Part shown: positions 1-9,222 of the stretch, in pieces
How the letters are laid out: each line of letters begins with the position of its first letter
How positions within the stretch are numbered: the stretch's first letter is position 1
From: Bacillus sp. CH30_1T
GTDB taxonomy: Bacteria > Bacillota > Bacilli > Bacillales > Bacillaceae_B
Reading direction: 5' to 3'
DNA length: 64,000 nucleotides
NCBI RefSeq assembly: GCF_008364765.1
Contig: NZ_VTUY01000005.1
Location: 48-64,047 of the forward strand
The notes under the pieces: model-generated
The model's database searches: none
What the model saw: only the letters and a program-made list of their open reading frames with translations
Told to the model about the DNA's origin: nothing
Made by a program: the position numbers and the translations under genes

Positions 1-169
1 GGTGAATACCGGTTTTGTCTTTGACGCTTTCCAAAAACTCAAGTAATCCTCCTAGCCCATTAAGATCATGCTTGATACTAAAACTTTTACCGTAAGGTTT
101 GCCCTTATCTAAAAAGGCCTGAACCTCACTTTCGCCTTTTGAAACATCCAGACCTATGACTGGATTCAT
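1..169 (-). CDS. IS110-family transposase, N-terminal part (cut by window edge)
   Basis: The minus strand starts MNPVIGLDVSKGESEVQAF and runs off the window edge after 56 codons. The GLDVSK segment is the first acidic motif of the DEDD (RuvC-like) domain of IS110-family transposases, with Asp8 as the expected first catalytic residue. A strong GAGGAGG ribosome binding site precedes the ATG. The rest of the gene, including the C-terminal Tnp_20 domain with its serine, lies outside, so I cannot tell whether the element is intact. Family assignment rests on this motif and on the long non-coding region upstream. Confidence 0.8.
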   Translation of the reverse strand, partial: MNPVIGLDVSKGESEVQAFLDKGKPYGKSFSIKHDLNGLGGLLEFLESVKDKTGIH

Positions 170-184
170 TCTCAATCTCCTCCT

Positions 185-360
185 CAAATTCAACTTGCCA
201 GTAGCCCCTATTTCCTCCTAGTAGTATCATAGCTTCGCTTGTTATACGAGATCTTTGTCCCAACCAGCCTCAAACATGTTTCTACCAGTAGGGGGTGAAC
301 GGTTTAACTGACGGGATCTATGTCCCACGGGCAGGGACGTTCTACCCTGGCTACTGTTAT
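185..360 (-). ncRNA. Candidate bridge-RNA region of the IS110 element
   Basis: About 200 bases without a gene lie directly upstream of the IS110-family transposase and read in the same direction. IS110-group elements are known to encode a structured bridge RNA in the non-coding end upstream of the transposase. The stretch is richer in G+C than its surroundings and holds short inverted repeats, such as GTCCC/GGGAC near 322-336. I infer the RNA from position and family only; its loops were not modelled. Confidence 0.35.
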
Positions 361-372
361 AATAAGACCATA

Positions 373-416
373 TAAAAAAAGGTCAACCAGAAAAATCTAG
401 AATTCTGGTTAACCTT
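373..416 (-). terminator. Intrinsic terminator ahead of the IS110 element
   Basis: Arms at 379-392 and 403-416 pair over 14 bases with one mismatch. On the minus strand they are followed by a run of seven T. This would stop transcription coming from the genes to the right before it enters the insertion sequence. A second G+C-rich hairpin without a T run lies at 426-455, just downstream of the decayed gene at 491-721. Confidence 0.7.
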
Positions 417-490
417 ATAATACGATCGGGCGGGATATTACATTATCGCGCCCGACTGCTGAAGAAATCACTGAAATAATTACTCAAATG

Positions 491-721
491 TTACTGTTCA
501 GGTTTCTTTTCAACAGATTTCCGTTTATGCTTTTCATAAATTTTTTTGTTAAGTATTCTCACTTTACCAACCATCAGTAACCTCATGTCCTCTACAAAAT
601 ATTCAGGTAGCTCTTGATCAGAGATGTCATCTCCAGCAATATCAAGTCGGAATTCCTGCCCTTGAATTCCACCGCCATTTGTAAAATCTATTTCAAAGTC
701 AATCTTAACTCATTTATCCAA
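491..721 (-). pseudogene. Decayed paralogue of the 71-residue protein at 25387-25602
   Basis: The minus strand encodes a 76-residue protein closely matching the intact small protein at 25387-25602 (shared segments DFEIDFTNGGGIQGQEFRLD and VEDMRLLMVG). The start position reads TTG instead of ATG, and codon 4 is TGA where the paralogue has CGG, so no normal product can be made. The ribosome binding site AAGGAGG is still present, and the homology continues past the stop codon, so the copies arose by DNA duplication. The function of the family is unknown to me. Confidence 0.85.
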
Positions 722-761
722 TTGATTCCTCCTTAAAATTGGCTAATATCTTCAATGTCTC

Positions 762-1793
762 CTATCTCTCTTTTTGGATCCAAGTCTTCAACAACTCTTC
801 TTCTCTTTCTCGTGATATCCCCGCTTTTCGTTCTGTATCTTTTCTCGCCTTCTCCCATTGATATACGTCATAAATTGTATCTTCAAGGGATCGGAAGGAA
901 AGTCCGGCATCAACAGCTTTTTCTATACTGATGCAAAATGAGCCTTTCCACGGTTCTGTTTCTCCGACTAATGGGAAGTGTTCAGGAATCCATAATGGCA
1001 TTTCTGACCATGGCTGTATGTTGTGATCAAGTATAAATTTTTCATCTGTCCATACAAATCTAGCATTGCTATTTGTAACTGCTTTACACTTACTCAAAAG
1101 CTTTTCCATCGTCAATTCATAATCAGGACCTGTAATATTAAAGGTACCAGCTTTTCTTTTTTCCACCATATCGAACACCCATGTTGCTATATCCTTCACG
1201 TCGATCAATTGAATTGGACGGTCCGGACGTCCTGGCACCATTATGTTTCCACCTTCCGCGACTCGTTGAACCCAATAGGGTAGCCGATCCGTATAATCAA
1301 ACGGTCCAACAAGCTGACCTGCCCTGATATGCAACACTCGCCCCGGCCAATGTTTCTCTGCTTCAGCTTCGCATAGCGCTTTCAATGCGCCGTAATACTC
1401 ATAAGGTGAGATTCTTCCTTCCTCAATTTCCTTCAATTGATCCTGCGGCATGGACTGTAAGTAATAGTCTTCCGCGATTTTGAGAGGAATCCAATCTTTA
1501 TAAACAGAGATGCTTGAAATGTACGTATAATGTTCGATGTTATCTCTGAGCACAGCCGCGATTTTGTTTATTTGGTGGGGAGCAAATCCACATGTGTCCA
1601 TTACGACATCCCAGTTCCTGTTTTTGAGCTGTGATACATCACCATCTCTATCGCCGATAAGTTGTTCCACTTCTGAGAACGCTTCTTTATTGTTCCCTCG
1701 ATTGAATAAAGTGATGTCAAGACCTCTTTTCAATCCTTCTTCTACCATCGCTTTACCTAAAAAACGAGAACCTCCTAGTATTAAAATCTTCAT
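762..1793 (-). CDS. NAD-dependent epimerase/dehydratase (extended SDR)
   Basis: This 343-residue protein opens with MKILILGGSRFLG, a Rossmann-fold dinucleotide-binding motif of the GGxxFLG type found in extended short-chain dehydrogenases and CSP41-like epimerases. A YYGALK segment near residue 135 fits the YxxxK catalytic pair, and RAGQLVGPFDYTDRLPYW resembles the substrate side. It probably acts in the cytoplasm on a nucleotide sugar or similar substrate, but nothing in the context identifies that substrate. It stands alone, between a decayed gene and a sulfotransferase gene. Confidence 0.85.
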   Translation of the reverse strand: MKILILGGSRFLGKAMVEEGLKRGLDITLFNRGNNKEAFSEVEQLIGDRDGDVSQLKNRNWDVVMDTCGFAPHQINKIAAVLRDNIEHYTYISSISVYKDWIPLKIAEDYYLQSMPQDQLKEIEEGRISPYEYYGALKALCEAEAEKHWPGRVLHIRAGQLVGPFDYTDRLPYWVQRVAEGGNIMVPGRPDRPIQLIDVKDIATWVFDMVEKRKAGTFNITGPDYELTMEKLLSKCKAVTNSNARFVWTDEKFILDHNIQPWSEMPLWIPEHFPLVGETEPWKGSFCISIEKAVDAGLSFRSLEDTIYDVYQWEKARKDTERKAGISREREEELLKTWIQKER

Positions 1794-2057
1794 ACTTTTC
1801 CCCCGTTCACTTTAATAGCCTGCAACAAACACATTCATTTTATATAACGTTTTTCATTCTAAAAAAGATACGGGGAATATGAACTATTTATGCTTTATTC
1901 CACTATCTGGCCTTTTCAGCAAGAAAGTGCGCAATTCTTATTCTGGAATTGCGCACTTTAATAACTGAAAGATCGATTAAGGAACGGTTGAGTGCCAATT
2001 AGTTGTTTCGTCACGTTCCTGATAATGCAGTAATTGTAGCAACCCACACGCAAATAT

Positions 2058-2780
2058 TTAAGCAAAATTTCTTAAATACTGCTTAAGTTGTCCCTGTTCT
2101 GCACCTGACAATGCATTTAATTTTTGATTGAAAAGTTGTTGGGCCAAATGATAGAGTTCTATATCCAATAGATTGTGTCTTTCTATTAAACGAATAGTAG
2201 TGTCGGATATTTCTTGTTTTAATAGTCGGTTCTTGGTTATATTTAATCTTTGATAATCTATATCCTGCCAATTAAATTCTTTCTTTATTAAAAACACAGA
2301 CTCATTAAACCTTTCAGTAATTCCAATTACCGGGAACTTCCTTAAATGATCTTTTGCTTTTTCAATATTCCTTTCGAGAGACAAACCGCTTAACATAAAG
2401 GTTTGCAAGTTATGGGCTTCTGGGTGTTTTTCAACAAATTGTTCTAACGTCATAGTTTTTACAAGTTCATACCCTTTACCTTTAAAATTTTTCAGAAAAT
2501 AATACGATGAAATGACACGATCTACAGGATCCCGTAACATAGTAAAATACCTTGAGGGTTGTGGGAAAAATCGATGAACCCCGTACGAAAAATGGCCACA
2601 CACAGCTTTAATATTTTTCTTTTCTTCCTCTAATAGCTGATTGAAATCTTTCTTCTCTCCCTTTAGATACCCGTGGTCATATATCTTGTTACTTTCATAT
2701 TGTTTTCTTAAAATATGGCTTAAAGTTGTTCCTCCCGTTTTAGGAATATGAAGATATATAGTTAATGGATGATTACTCAT
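2058..2780 (-). CDS. Sulfotransferase family 2-like protein
   Basis: The 240-residue protein carries the two PAPS-binding signatures of sulfotransferases: IPKTGGTT at residues 12-19 (5'-phosphosulfate loop) and LRDPVDRVISSYYF around residue 83 (3'-phosphate binding). Length and motif spacing fit the Sulfotransfer_2 family of carbohydrate sulfotransferases. It would move a sulfate group from PAPS to a sugar or other hydroxyl acceptor. No PAPS synthesis or polysaccharide genes are nearby, so the acceptor is unknown. No signal peptide is visible. An AGGAGG-type ribosome binding site (aggaggtatac) precedes the ATG. Confidence 0.8.
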   Translation of the reverse strand: MSNHPLTIYLHIPKTGGTTLSHILRKQYESNKIYDHGYLKGEKKDFNQLLEEEKKNIKAVCGHFSYGVHRFFPQPSRYFTMLRDPVDRVISSYYFLKNFKGKGYELVKTMTLEQFVEKHPEAHNLQTFMLSGLSLERNIEKAKDHLRKFPVIGITERFNESVFLIKKEFNWQDIDYQRLNITKNRLLKQEISDTTIRLIERHNLLDIELYHLAQQLFNQKLNALSGAEQGQLKQYLRNFA

Positions 2781-3045
2781 GTATACCTCCTAAAAACTTT
2801 TATATGAATTTTAAATATTTTCATTTACTATATTTTATGTTTATAACTAAGAAGGGTTCCAGTTTTGGACAAAATGCGCTTCGCTATAGTTATCCTCTAT
2901 ATAAGAGTTAAAAGTCACGATTTGATATGGGTTTTACATTTGTAAAATGAATAAACTTAATAGATAATCCAATACTTGTACTTCACTAAAAAAACTAGTC
3001 CCAAGGATCTTCTACACCTAAGGACTAGTTCATACTATTATTCTA

Positions 3046-6000
3046 TCAACTTAAACTATCAATAATGCTTTCTAACGTTTTCCCATTCTCCGTTGACTTC
3101 GGTTGGTTTTCGTGTGATACTGTTGGATTTTCCTTAAGGAAGTTTTGTTTGACATAATTCATGTCAATCATATCAATCTTACCGTCAAAGTTAATATCTC
3201 CTTTGCGGTCGTCTGTATCCCAATGTTCTTCCAAGTATATCGCATCAAGAATATCAATGACCTGGTCTTTGTTCACATCACCAGCACTAATCAGTTTTTT
3301 ATCAATAAATTTCTTTTCTCCAATGTTACCATCTAATCCAATATAGAAGGACTTTTGTACAGTAAAGTGTCCTGGAATATCCAGTTCTAACAGTAATGGT
3401 TCTCCAGTGGACGGCAGTGAATCCACTTCAAAATCAGGCTTTTCCAGTACTTTCCCTTCATATTGATTTCCATCCTTATCCTTAACCTTGACGCTGGCAC
3501 CCATTGTGGAATAATCAAAAAGCTGTACAGGACCAGATGCTGATAATTCATAGACGGCTTCTCCATTCATGGAACCAATAACCATAGAATTCGTAGCATT
3601 CACCTTAATTGATGGATCAACTCGTCCACTTGCTGTTTTCACATCGGATAGGTCTGTGAAATCGGCTTTTGTTAAATACACTTTAGTATATTCATTAAAA
3701 TAGTTATCCTTTTTCACTTCTGCTTTTAATTGAAGAAGAGAGAGTACCTCTTCAGCGTCCCATGATGTATTCTTTGCTTGTAACATTACCTTAATCGTAC
3801 CATCTTCATGGCTCACTTCCGCATCAAAGCGATCACTCAAAGTTTCAACTAGATCAATATCTGTAAATGAAAGAACTTTCGGGTCGTATTTGAATTCTAA
3901 TTCGGCTTTTTTAAATACCCCTTGATTCGCAGCATTTACATCGAATGTGACCGTTCCTCCTTGCGACACTTCTTTATTATTTGCGATACTTGTCACAAAT
4001 GGTGTACCTTTTTTAACAAAGTAATACTGCATTAATTCAGATTTATTCCCTACATGATCCGTTGAATAAAATTCAACGGGAAGTACTTTTAAGTAGCTGG
4101 GTATAGTATTTCTTACAAAAGTAAAATCCCCTTCTGCATTAACTGGTACTTGAGATGGATAATTCGTATTGTAACGATAATAGACCTTGTTGATTCCTTG
4201 TGTTATATCGGAACCGGCTGTGATTAAATCTTCTATTCCTTGATCCTTCACATTACCATTGATTTCGATAGGTGGGTTTGGATTGTCAGGGTCTACTTCA
4301 ATGACGCCATCAGCTACATTGGTTGTCATTTCAGGCTTTGAATTATCTACGGAAATCGGCTTTTCAATAACGATTTGTTTTCCATTTTCTCTCGTAAATA
4401 CAAACTTCACCTTATACGTACCTGACTTTACTTGGGTAGGTTCCATAACCTCAGTCTGTTCGGATGTGACTCCAATAGGATAATAATCTCCCCTAAAGAA
4501 TGGGTATAATTTAATATCTTTACCTTCAGGCATCCCAGGTCCATCGTAATATCCAATGTATCCGATATCTTCGGAATTTGTATCTGCTAAGAAAATATCA
4601 AGAGAGCGCATGTGAGAATTTAATTTAAAATTAGCAGATGCCAAACTGTTGTAATTATAATTTCCGTTATTAATAGTTGAAATCCCTGAACTCGTGTCCA
4701 GATACTCAACCCCGTCTTTCACCTTACGAACTCCAAACGGTATTTGATATTCCTCTGACTGATCGTCTTCATTCACATAACGGATATACCCTTCATAGTA
4801 ACCGTCTTCAGCTGTTTTAGGGACATTCAAGAATACGTTTGTTTTCTTTTTCTTACCGGCTTTTACTTTCATATTCTTATCAAAGGCTAGGCTTATTCCA
4901 TTTTCTGAGGCGTCAAGAGAATGATTTGTAAACTCGACACTACCAATAAATGTTTTCGATTCTTCACCGGAATTTTTAATCATGATCGTACGTTGATCTC
5001 TAAGTGAATTATCAACATGCTTTAAACTATAGCTCATACTACCCGTCAACTCACCGATCTTCACTTCCTCGCCATTTGCGAAGGTTGTCGTCTCATCAAT
5101 GACCTGGAAATTCACATCTGAATTTATGGCTTCATAAGCATTGATTCGTCCGGCTCCAATTTCATAGACACTGTACTCTCCATCCATTTCATCCGCAGTA
5201 TTCATAAGAGATGTTTTAATATCAGCAGGTGTTGCTTTAGGATTTTTCTCAAGCATTAACGCTGCAGCACCAGCTACCTGTGGTGTGGCCATAGATGTTC
5301 CTGATAGTCGGACATAACCATATTCATACTGTCCTTCATATTTCTCACCATATATATACGAAGGAACAGTCGACATAATATCCAGACCGGGTGCTGTCAC
5401 TTCTGGCTTAATATCATACGTAAATAGTGCCGGTCCACGTGAGCTGAAATAGGAAAGTGAATCTTCTGAGAATAACACATTCTTTTGAGGGGTTGTAAAA
5501 GTATATTGCGCTGTTTCGTTCTTTAAGGTTTCTTTAAACGCCTTCCCTTGCTTACCGCTCAGAATATAAGCATACGTATTATCAATACTTACAGCAAATT
5601 TATCTCCTATGAAGCCGTCGTATGTGCCGTAAATAAATATAGCAGCCGCTCCATGTTGTTTGGCTAATAGAACTTTTTCATAGACCCGATTCGTTCCAGT
5701 TGAAACCAGGGCAATTTTCCCATTTACATCTTTATTATCAAAATCAGTTTCCAAACCTTTATCAAGATCTACCATATCAAATGTTTTTCCTGCTAATGTT
5801 CTGGGATCTTCCCCATAGCCATGTGTTGCATAACGAATTTCGGAGTCTACTTCTGTACTACTGCTTTTAAATGTTCCTGCATAATTGAATTCAGCAACTT
5901 CTGGATTACTGGAACCAACGGTAATCCCAAGTGCTGAAGCGGCTGGAGTACCGAGAGTATACATTCCGCCCCCTTCATTACCAGCAGCAAGCACACACGT

Positions 6001-7143
6001 AACACCTGATAATACTGCATTATTAATCCCAATTGCTAAAGGTGAATACGGATCATTAGAGTTTGCACCTAGAGACAAGTTAATAACATCCATTTTGTCT
6101 TTTACTGATTTCTCGATGCCAGCTAAAATATCTTCCGTTGAACCAAAACCTTGTGGACCAAGAACTCGATATACGTAAAGGTCTGCATCTGGCGCAACTC
6201 CTTTAGTTGCATATTGCGATTCCGCTTTCCCCTGTCCGGCAATGATTCCGGATACGTGGGTTCCGTGAAAGGTAATATAATCCGAAGCTGACCCTCCTGG
6301 CTTACCGGCTTTTATCCAATCTTCATATGTCGTTTCCATCGGATCATGATCTTCATCTACCAGATCATATCCACCTTTATAAGCATCTTTCAGATCTGGA
6401 TGGTTATAATCAATTCCTGTATCAAGGACGCCAACTTTGACACTGTTACCGGTGAATCCCTTTTCATGCAGTTTGTCCACTCCCATTATTTCGTGGGGTG
6501 TCCTTCCACTATATGGTGACATATCCGTATTTTTTTGAGCAGGTTCGATTAACTGTACTTGTTTATTTTCATAAACGTTTTTTACTACTCCAGATTTAAG
6601 TAAGCTTTCGACTTGATTCGCAGGTAATGTCAACGCAACACCATTAAATGCTTCCTTGAATCTATCTCTTACACTATGTTTTACCTTTAGTTTAGATAAG
6701 TCCTTTTTAAATTGATCATGTGATGCTTCTAATTTTTTGTTCGCTTCTCCCAGTGATAAGGACCTTCCTTTAAGCTGTTCGACCAAAATAGCAGTATTTG
6801 CTGTATGTTGCTTAAACTCGACAATAACCGAGATTTCTTTTGAACTGTTCAAATCCGTCTCGGGTGATATGTTTAATTCTTGTTTGCTTGTTGAAGTCAA
6901 ATCTTGAAGTGCTTGTCTTTCCTCAGGTGTTAATTCGTTTAAAAACCGGTCAATCTTTGCTGAAGATTCTGCATTTACAACTCTGCTCGAATCCAAGTCT
7001 TCAACTACGCCGGCACTGTCTTCAATCGCTACATTCCCTCCGGACTGTAGCCCCAAATTAGCTGACCCTGCTGTTGGCACTGTTATTAAAGATGCAGCCA
7101 ACATGGTTGAACTTAACACCTTTCTAGCATTTTTCATATTCAA
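3046..7143 (-). CDS. Secreted multidomain subtilase with cohesin-like and dockerin modules
   Basis: A 1365-residue secreted serine peptidase of family S8, organised like Vpr. There is a signal peptide at 1-28, then an I9-type propeptide at about 100-200. The catalytic residues are Asp241 (VLDTGID), His293 (FHGTHVSG), oxyanion Asn389 (AAGNEG) and Ser617 (GTSMATP). A PA domain is inserted in the catalytic domain at about 440-560, and beta-sandwich regions follow. Around 1105-1200 lies a cohesin-like domain (VTFDVNAANQGV, ELEFKYDPKVLSF). The C-terminus (about 1287-1336) has two calcium-loop repeats, DVNKDQVID and DINFDGKID, which are the dockerin signature. No scaffoldin or cellulosome gene is in the window, so these modules probably act in protein-protein or cell-surface contacts. 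It is a single gene with a good ribosome binding site. Confidence 0.93.
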   Translation of the reverse strand: MNMKNARKVLSSTMLAASLITVPTAGSANLGLQSGGNVAIEDSAGVVEDLDSSRVVNAESSAKIDRFLNELTPEERQALQDLTSTSKQELNISPETDLNSSKEISVIVEFKQHTANTAILVEQLKGRSLSLGEANKKLEASHDQFKKDLSKLKVKHSVRDRFKEAFNGVALTLPANQVESLLKSGVVKNVYENKQVQLIEPAQKNTDMSPYSGRTPHEIMGVDKLHEKGFTGNSVKVGVLDTGIDYNHPDLKDAYKGGYDLVDEDHDPMETTYEDWIKAGKPGGSASDYITFHGTHVSGIIAGQGKAESQYATKGVAPDADLYVYRVLGPQGFGSTEDILAGIEKSVKDKMDVINLSLGANSNDPYSPLAIGINNAVLSGVTCVLAAGNEGGGMYTLGTPAASALGITVGSSNPEVAEFNYAGTFKSSSTEVDSEIRYATHGYGEDPRTLAGKTFDMVDLDKGLETDFDNKDVNGKIALVSTGTNRVYEKVLLAKQHGAAAIFIYGTYDGFIGDKFAVSIDNTYAYILSGKQGKAFKETLKNETAQYTFTTPQKNVLFSEDSLSYFSSRGPALFTYDIKPEVTAPGLDIMSTVPSYIYGEKYEGQYEYGYVRLSGTSMATPQVAGAAALMLEKNPKATPADIKTSLMNTADEMDGEYSVYEIGAGRINAYEAINSDVNFQVIDETTTFANGEEVKIGELTGSMSYSLKHVDNSLRDQRTIMIKNSGEESKTFIGSVEFTNHSLDASENGISLAFDKNMKVKAGKKKKTNVFLNVPKTAEDGYYEGYIRYVNEDDQSEEYQIPFGVRKVKDGVEYLDTSSGISTINNGNYNYNSLASANFKLNSHMRSLDIFLADTNSEDIGYIGYYDGPGMPEGKDIKLYPFFRGDYYPIGVTSEQTEVMEPTQVKSGTYKVKFVFTRENGKQIVIEKPISVDNSKPEMTTNVADGVIEVDPDNPNPPIEINGNVKDQGIEDLITAGSDITQGINKVYYRYNTNYPSQVPVNAEGDFTFVRNTIPSYLKVLPVEFYSTDHVGNKSELMQYYFVKKGTPFVTSIANNKEVSQGGTVTFDVNAANQGVFKKAELEFKYDPKVLSFTDIDLVETLSDRFDAEVSHEDGTIKVMLQAKNTSWDAEEVLSLLQLKAEVKKDNYFNEYTKVYLTKADFTDLSDVKTASGRVDPSIKVNATNSMVIGSMNGEAVYELSASGPVQLFDYSTMGASVKVKDKDGNQYEGKVLEKPDFEVDSLPSTGEPLLLELDIPGHFTVQKSFYIGLDGNIGEKKFIDKKLISAGDVNKDQVIDILDAIYLEEHWDTDDRKGDINFDGKIDMIDMNYVKQNFLKENPTVSHENQPKSTENGKTLESIIDSLS

Positions 7144-7299
7144 TCCCTCCTTGTTAATGGAAATACAAGAAGAGAATTCAATTATTTCTGGCCAAATCCT
7201 TCCGTTTTATTGTAATTGAATATATCAGACTATGGAACTAAATCATCAGGGGGGATTAGTATTTATATTTTATTCATCAGATGCACATTCATAAACACT

Positions 7300-7336
7300 T
7301 ATGTACTATTTAGTGTTCCTAAATAAATAGTACATA
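7300..7336. promoter_or_regulatory. Perfect 13-bp inverted repeat upstream of the subtilase gene
   Basis: TATGTACTATTTA at 7300-7312 pairs perfectly with TAAATAGTACATA at 7324-7336 across an 11-base loop. It sits about 160 bases upstream of the large subtilase start, in a 480-bp gene-free stretch. There is no T run on either side, so an operator is more likely than a terminator; this is inference. Confidence 0.4.
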
Positions 7337-7627
7337 GAGTAGCAATTATTAACCTGAAACAGAGCAGTAGATCTAAAGTGCCCGATATTCAATTATATTT
7401 CCATACCAAATAGACTCCAGCATTATGAATATCATCATGTTTTATATCTAAAAAGGAAAGCAAAAGAACAGGAACCTACTAATATATATTTATAGTAATT
7501 ATCCTAAAATGTATATAATCTCTATTCTGAAAAAAGCAAATTCCGTGATGAGCTAAGAGCATCTTAAACCTGTCTTGCACCGGTTGAAAAGGTTCTTAAA
7601 ATACCATCTCTCCTGTCAGGACAAACA

Positions 7628-8407
7628 TCACTCATTTTTCATGAAATTTTGACTTTCCAAGTAATTCAGCACTGTCTGCGAAAACTCGTGGTGAGATTCT
7701 TTCGTATACTTGGCAATGGTATAGATTTGTGCAAGATTCTTTAATCCTAATTGCTCTGTCATTTCCTTAAGCTTAGGGATGTCCATGTAGCGTTTCCATC
7801 CCTTTTCATCTCTCTCTTTGTAGATTTCATGAATATCTTCATCTGAATAATCACGATATTGGTCGTAATGAACAATACCATGATTTGGCAGTCGATCACG
7901 TTGGGCAGGGTTTTCTGCTGGGTACCCTAATGAATAACCCACAACTGGTACGACATTTGGTGGTAATTTCAGTAGCTCACCAATTTGATCGCAATTTGCA
8001 AGCGTTGAGCCCATATAACAAATGCCCAGCCCAGCATTTTCAGCTGCTAAAGCACAGTTTTGCGCTGCCAAAGTTGCATCGATTGCGCCTATCATAAAGC
8101 TCATGAAATTATCAAAATGTACAGGTGCATCATTTAGCGAAAGCCATTTTCTCATTCTATTGAAATCAGCACAAAATGTTAATAGTATAGGTGCATCAAC
8201 AACCATTGATTGTTCCATATGTGCGCTATATAATTTTTTCTTAAGCTCCTTGTCTTTTGTGACGACAATCGAATAAGATTGCATATTGCCACTTGAAGAG
8301 GCACGAATTCCCGCATCTAATATTTGATCGAGCAATTCTTGATTTACTTCCCTATCTTCATATTCCCGTATGGATCTGTGCCCATGTATAACATCGTTGA
8401 ATTCCAC
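7628..8407 (-). CDS. NfrA-type NADPH-dependent nitroreductase/flavin oxidoreductase
   Basis: A 259-residue FMN-dependent nitroreductase-family protein. The segment NDVIHGHRSIREY at the N-terminus and the later ASSSGNMQSYS match the FMN-binding positions of NfrA/Frp-type enzymes, which reduce nitro compounds, quinones or flavins with NADPH. LGICYMGSTLAN and VVPVVGYSLGYP are further family segments. I chose the GTG at 8405-8407 because AAAGGAG lies seven bases ahead of it. The reading frame stays open upstream to an ATG at 8476, but that has no ribosome binding site and the extra residues do not fit the family. Confidence 0.88.
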   Translation of the reverse strand: MEFNDVIHGHRSIREYEDREVNQELLDQILDAGIRASSSGNMQSYSIVVTKDKELKKKLYSAHMEQSMVVDAPILLTFCADFNRMRKWLSLNDAPVHFDNFMSFMIGAIDATLAAQNCALAAENAGLGICYMGSTLANCDQIGELLKLPPNVVPVVGYSLGYPAENPAQRDRLPNHGIVHYDQYRDYSDEDIHEIYKERDEKGWKRYMDIPKLKEMTEQLGLKNLAQIYTIAKYTKESHHEFSQTVLNYLESQNFMKNE

Positions 8408-8550
8408 ATAATCACTCCTTTTTATAAGTTCATACAAAGATTTTTGATGCGATTCGTACTTTTCCCATTCTTCCATCGCAGTTAGAATAGGTTATTTAGT
8501 TTCTGATTTCTTACCGTTATTCCAAGAAAATATTCTAGTTACCTTTAAAT

Positions 8551-9018
8551 CTACTTCTTATTCTCCGTGATTCTTATTTTCATCCAAATCCATCTACTAT
8601 CAAAGGAGGATCTAAGATCAGGATCTTCAATAAAGCCGACTCCCTCATAGCATTGAATCGCATGTACATTTCCAGGCTCTATTCTCATATACACCCATTC
8701 AAACGGATAGATCTTACACTCTTCAAGAAGTTCTTTAATAAATCGTTTGCCCAACCCTTTATTTCTTAAAGAAGGATGAACAACTATATGTGCTAGCTCT
8801 ATGTCTTTTTCTTCCTCATCTACCCATATCTCCCCATATGCAACACTATTTGACCCTTCCTCAAAAATATACCCAAATTGATCATGTGCTTCGTACCAGC
8901 TATTAAACATATCTGATGAATACACTTGCCTTCCAGTGACGTACTTGCAGTCCTTTGGCTCGTTTAACCATCCTTTAATTACAGGTTCATCTTCTGGTAT
9001 TACCTTTCGAATGTTCAT
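8551..9018 (-). CDS. GNAT-family N-acetyltransferase
   Basis: A 155-residue single-domain acetyltransferase. The acetyl-CoA loop motif appears as LRNKGLGKRFIKELLEEC (R-x-x-G-x-G/A) near residue 85, preceded by the beta-4 strand IELAHIVVHP, and the C-terminal strand IQCYEGVGFIEDP is typical of the fold. The substrate is unknown. A GGGGGGG ribosome binding site stands before the ATG. It is probably monocistronic: a terminator of the upstream gene lies at 9110-9136. Confidence 0.85.
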   Translation of the reverse strand: MNIRKVIPEDEPVIKGWLNEPKDCKYVTGRQVYSSDMFNSWYEAHDQFGYIFEEGSNSVAYGEIWVDEEEKDIELAHIVVHPSLRNKGLGKRFIKELLEECKIYPFEWVYMRIEPGNVHAIQCYEGVGFIEDPDLRSSFDSRWIWMKIRITENKK

Positions 9019-9109
9019 GATGTCCCCCCCTTTATGTCTGAATTATCTTTCAATTATTCCAACACTATTATACAACTAAGTTGGTCGATTTCAGATAAAT
9101 CTTTAAAAA

Positions 9110-9136
9110 AAGCCGACGGAGATTGACCGTCGGCTT
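9110..9136 (-). terminator. Intrinsic terminator after the DUF418 gene
   Basis: AAGCCGACGG at 9110-9119 pairs perfectly with CCGTCGGCTT at 9127-9136, and seven T follow on the minus strand. It closes the DUF418 transcription unit. Confidence 0.85.
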
Positions 9137-9222
9137 ATCGATATGATCCAGGAAGTTCACCTGCTTAGGTAAAAATGAAGATAACAAGTTAGGTCATCAG
9201 CATTTGTTCCAATTTAAGTTTA

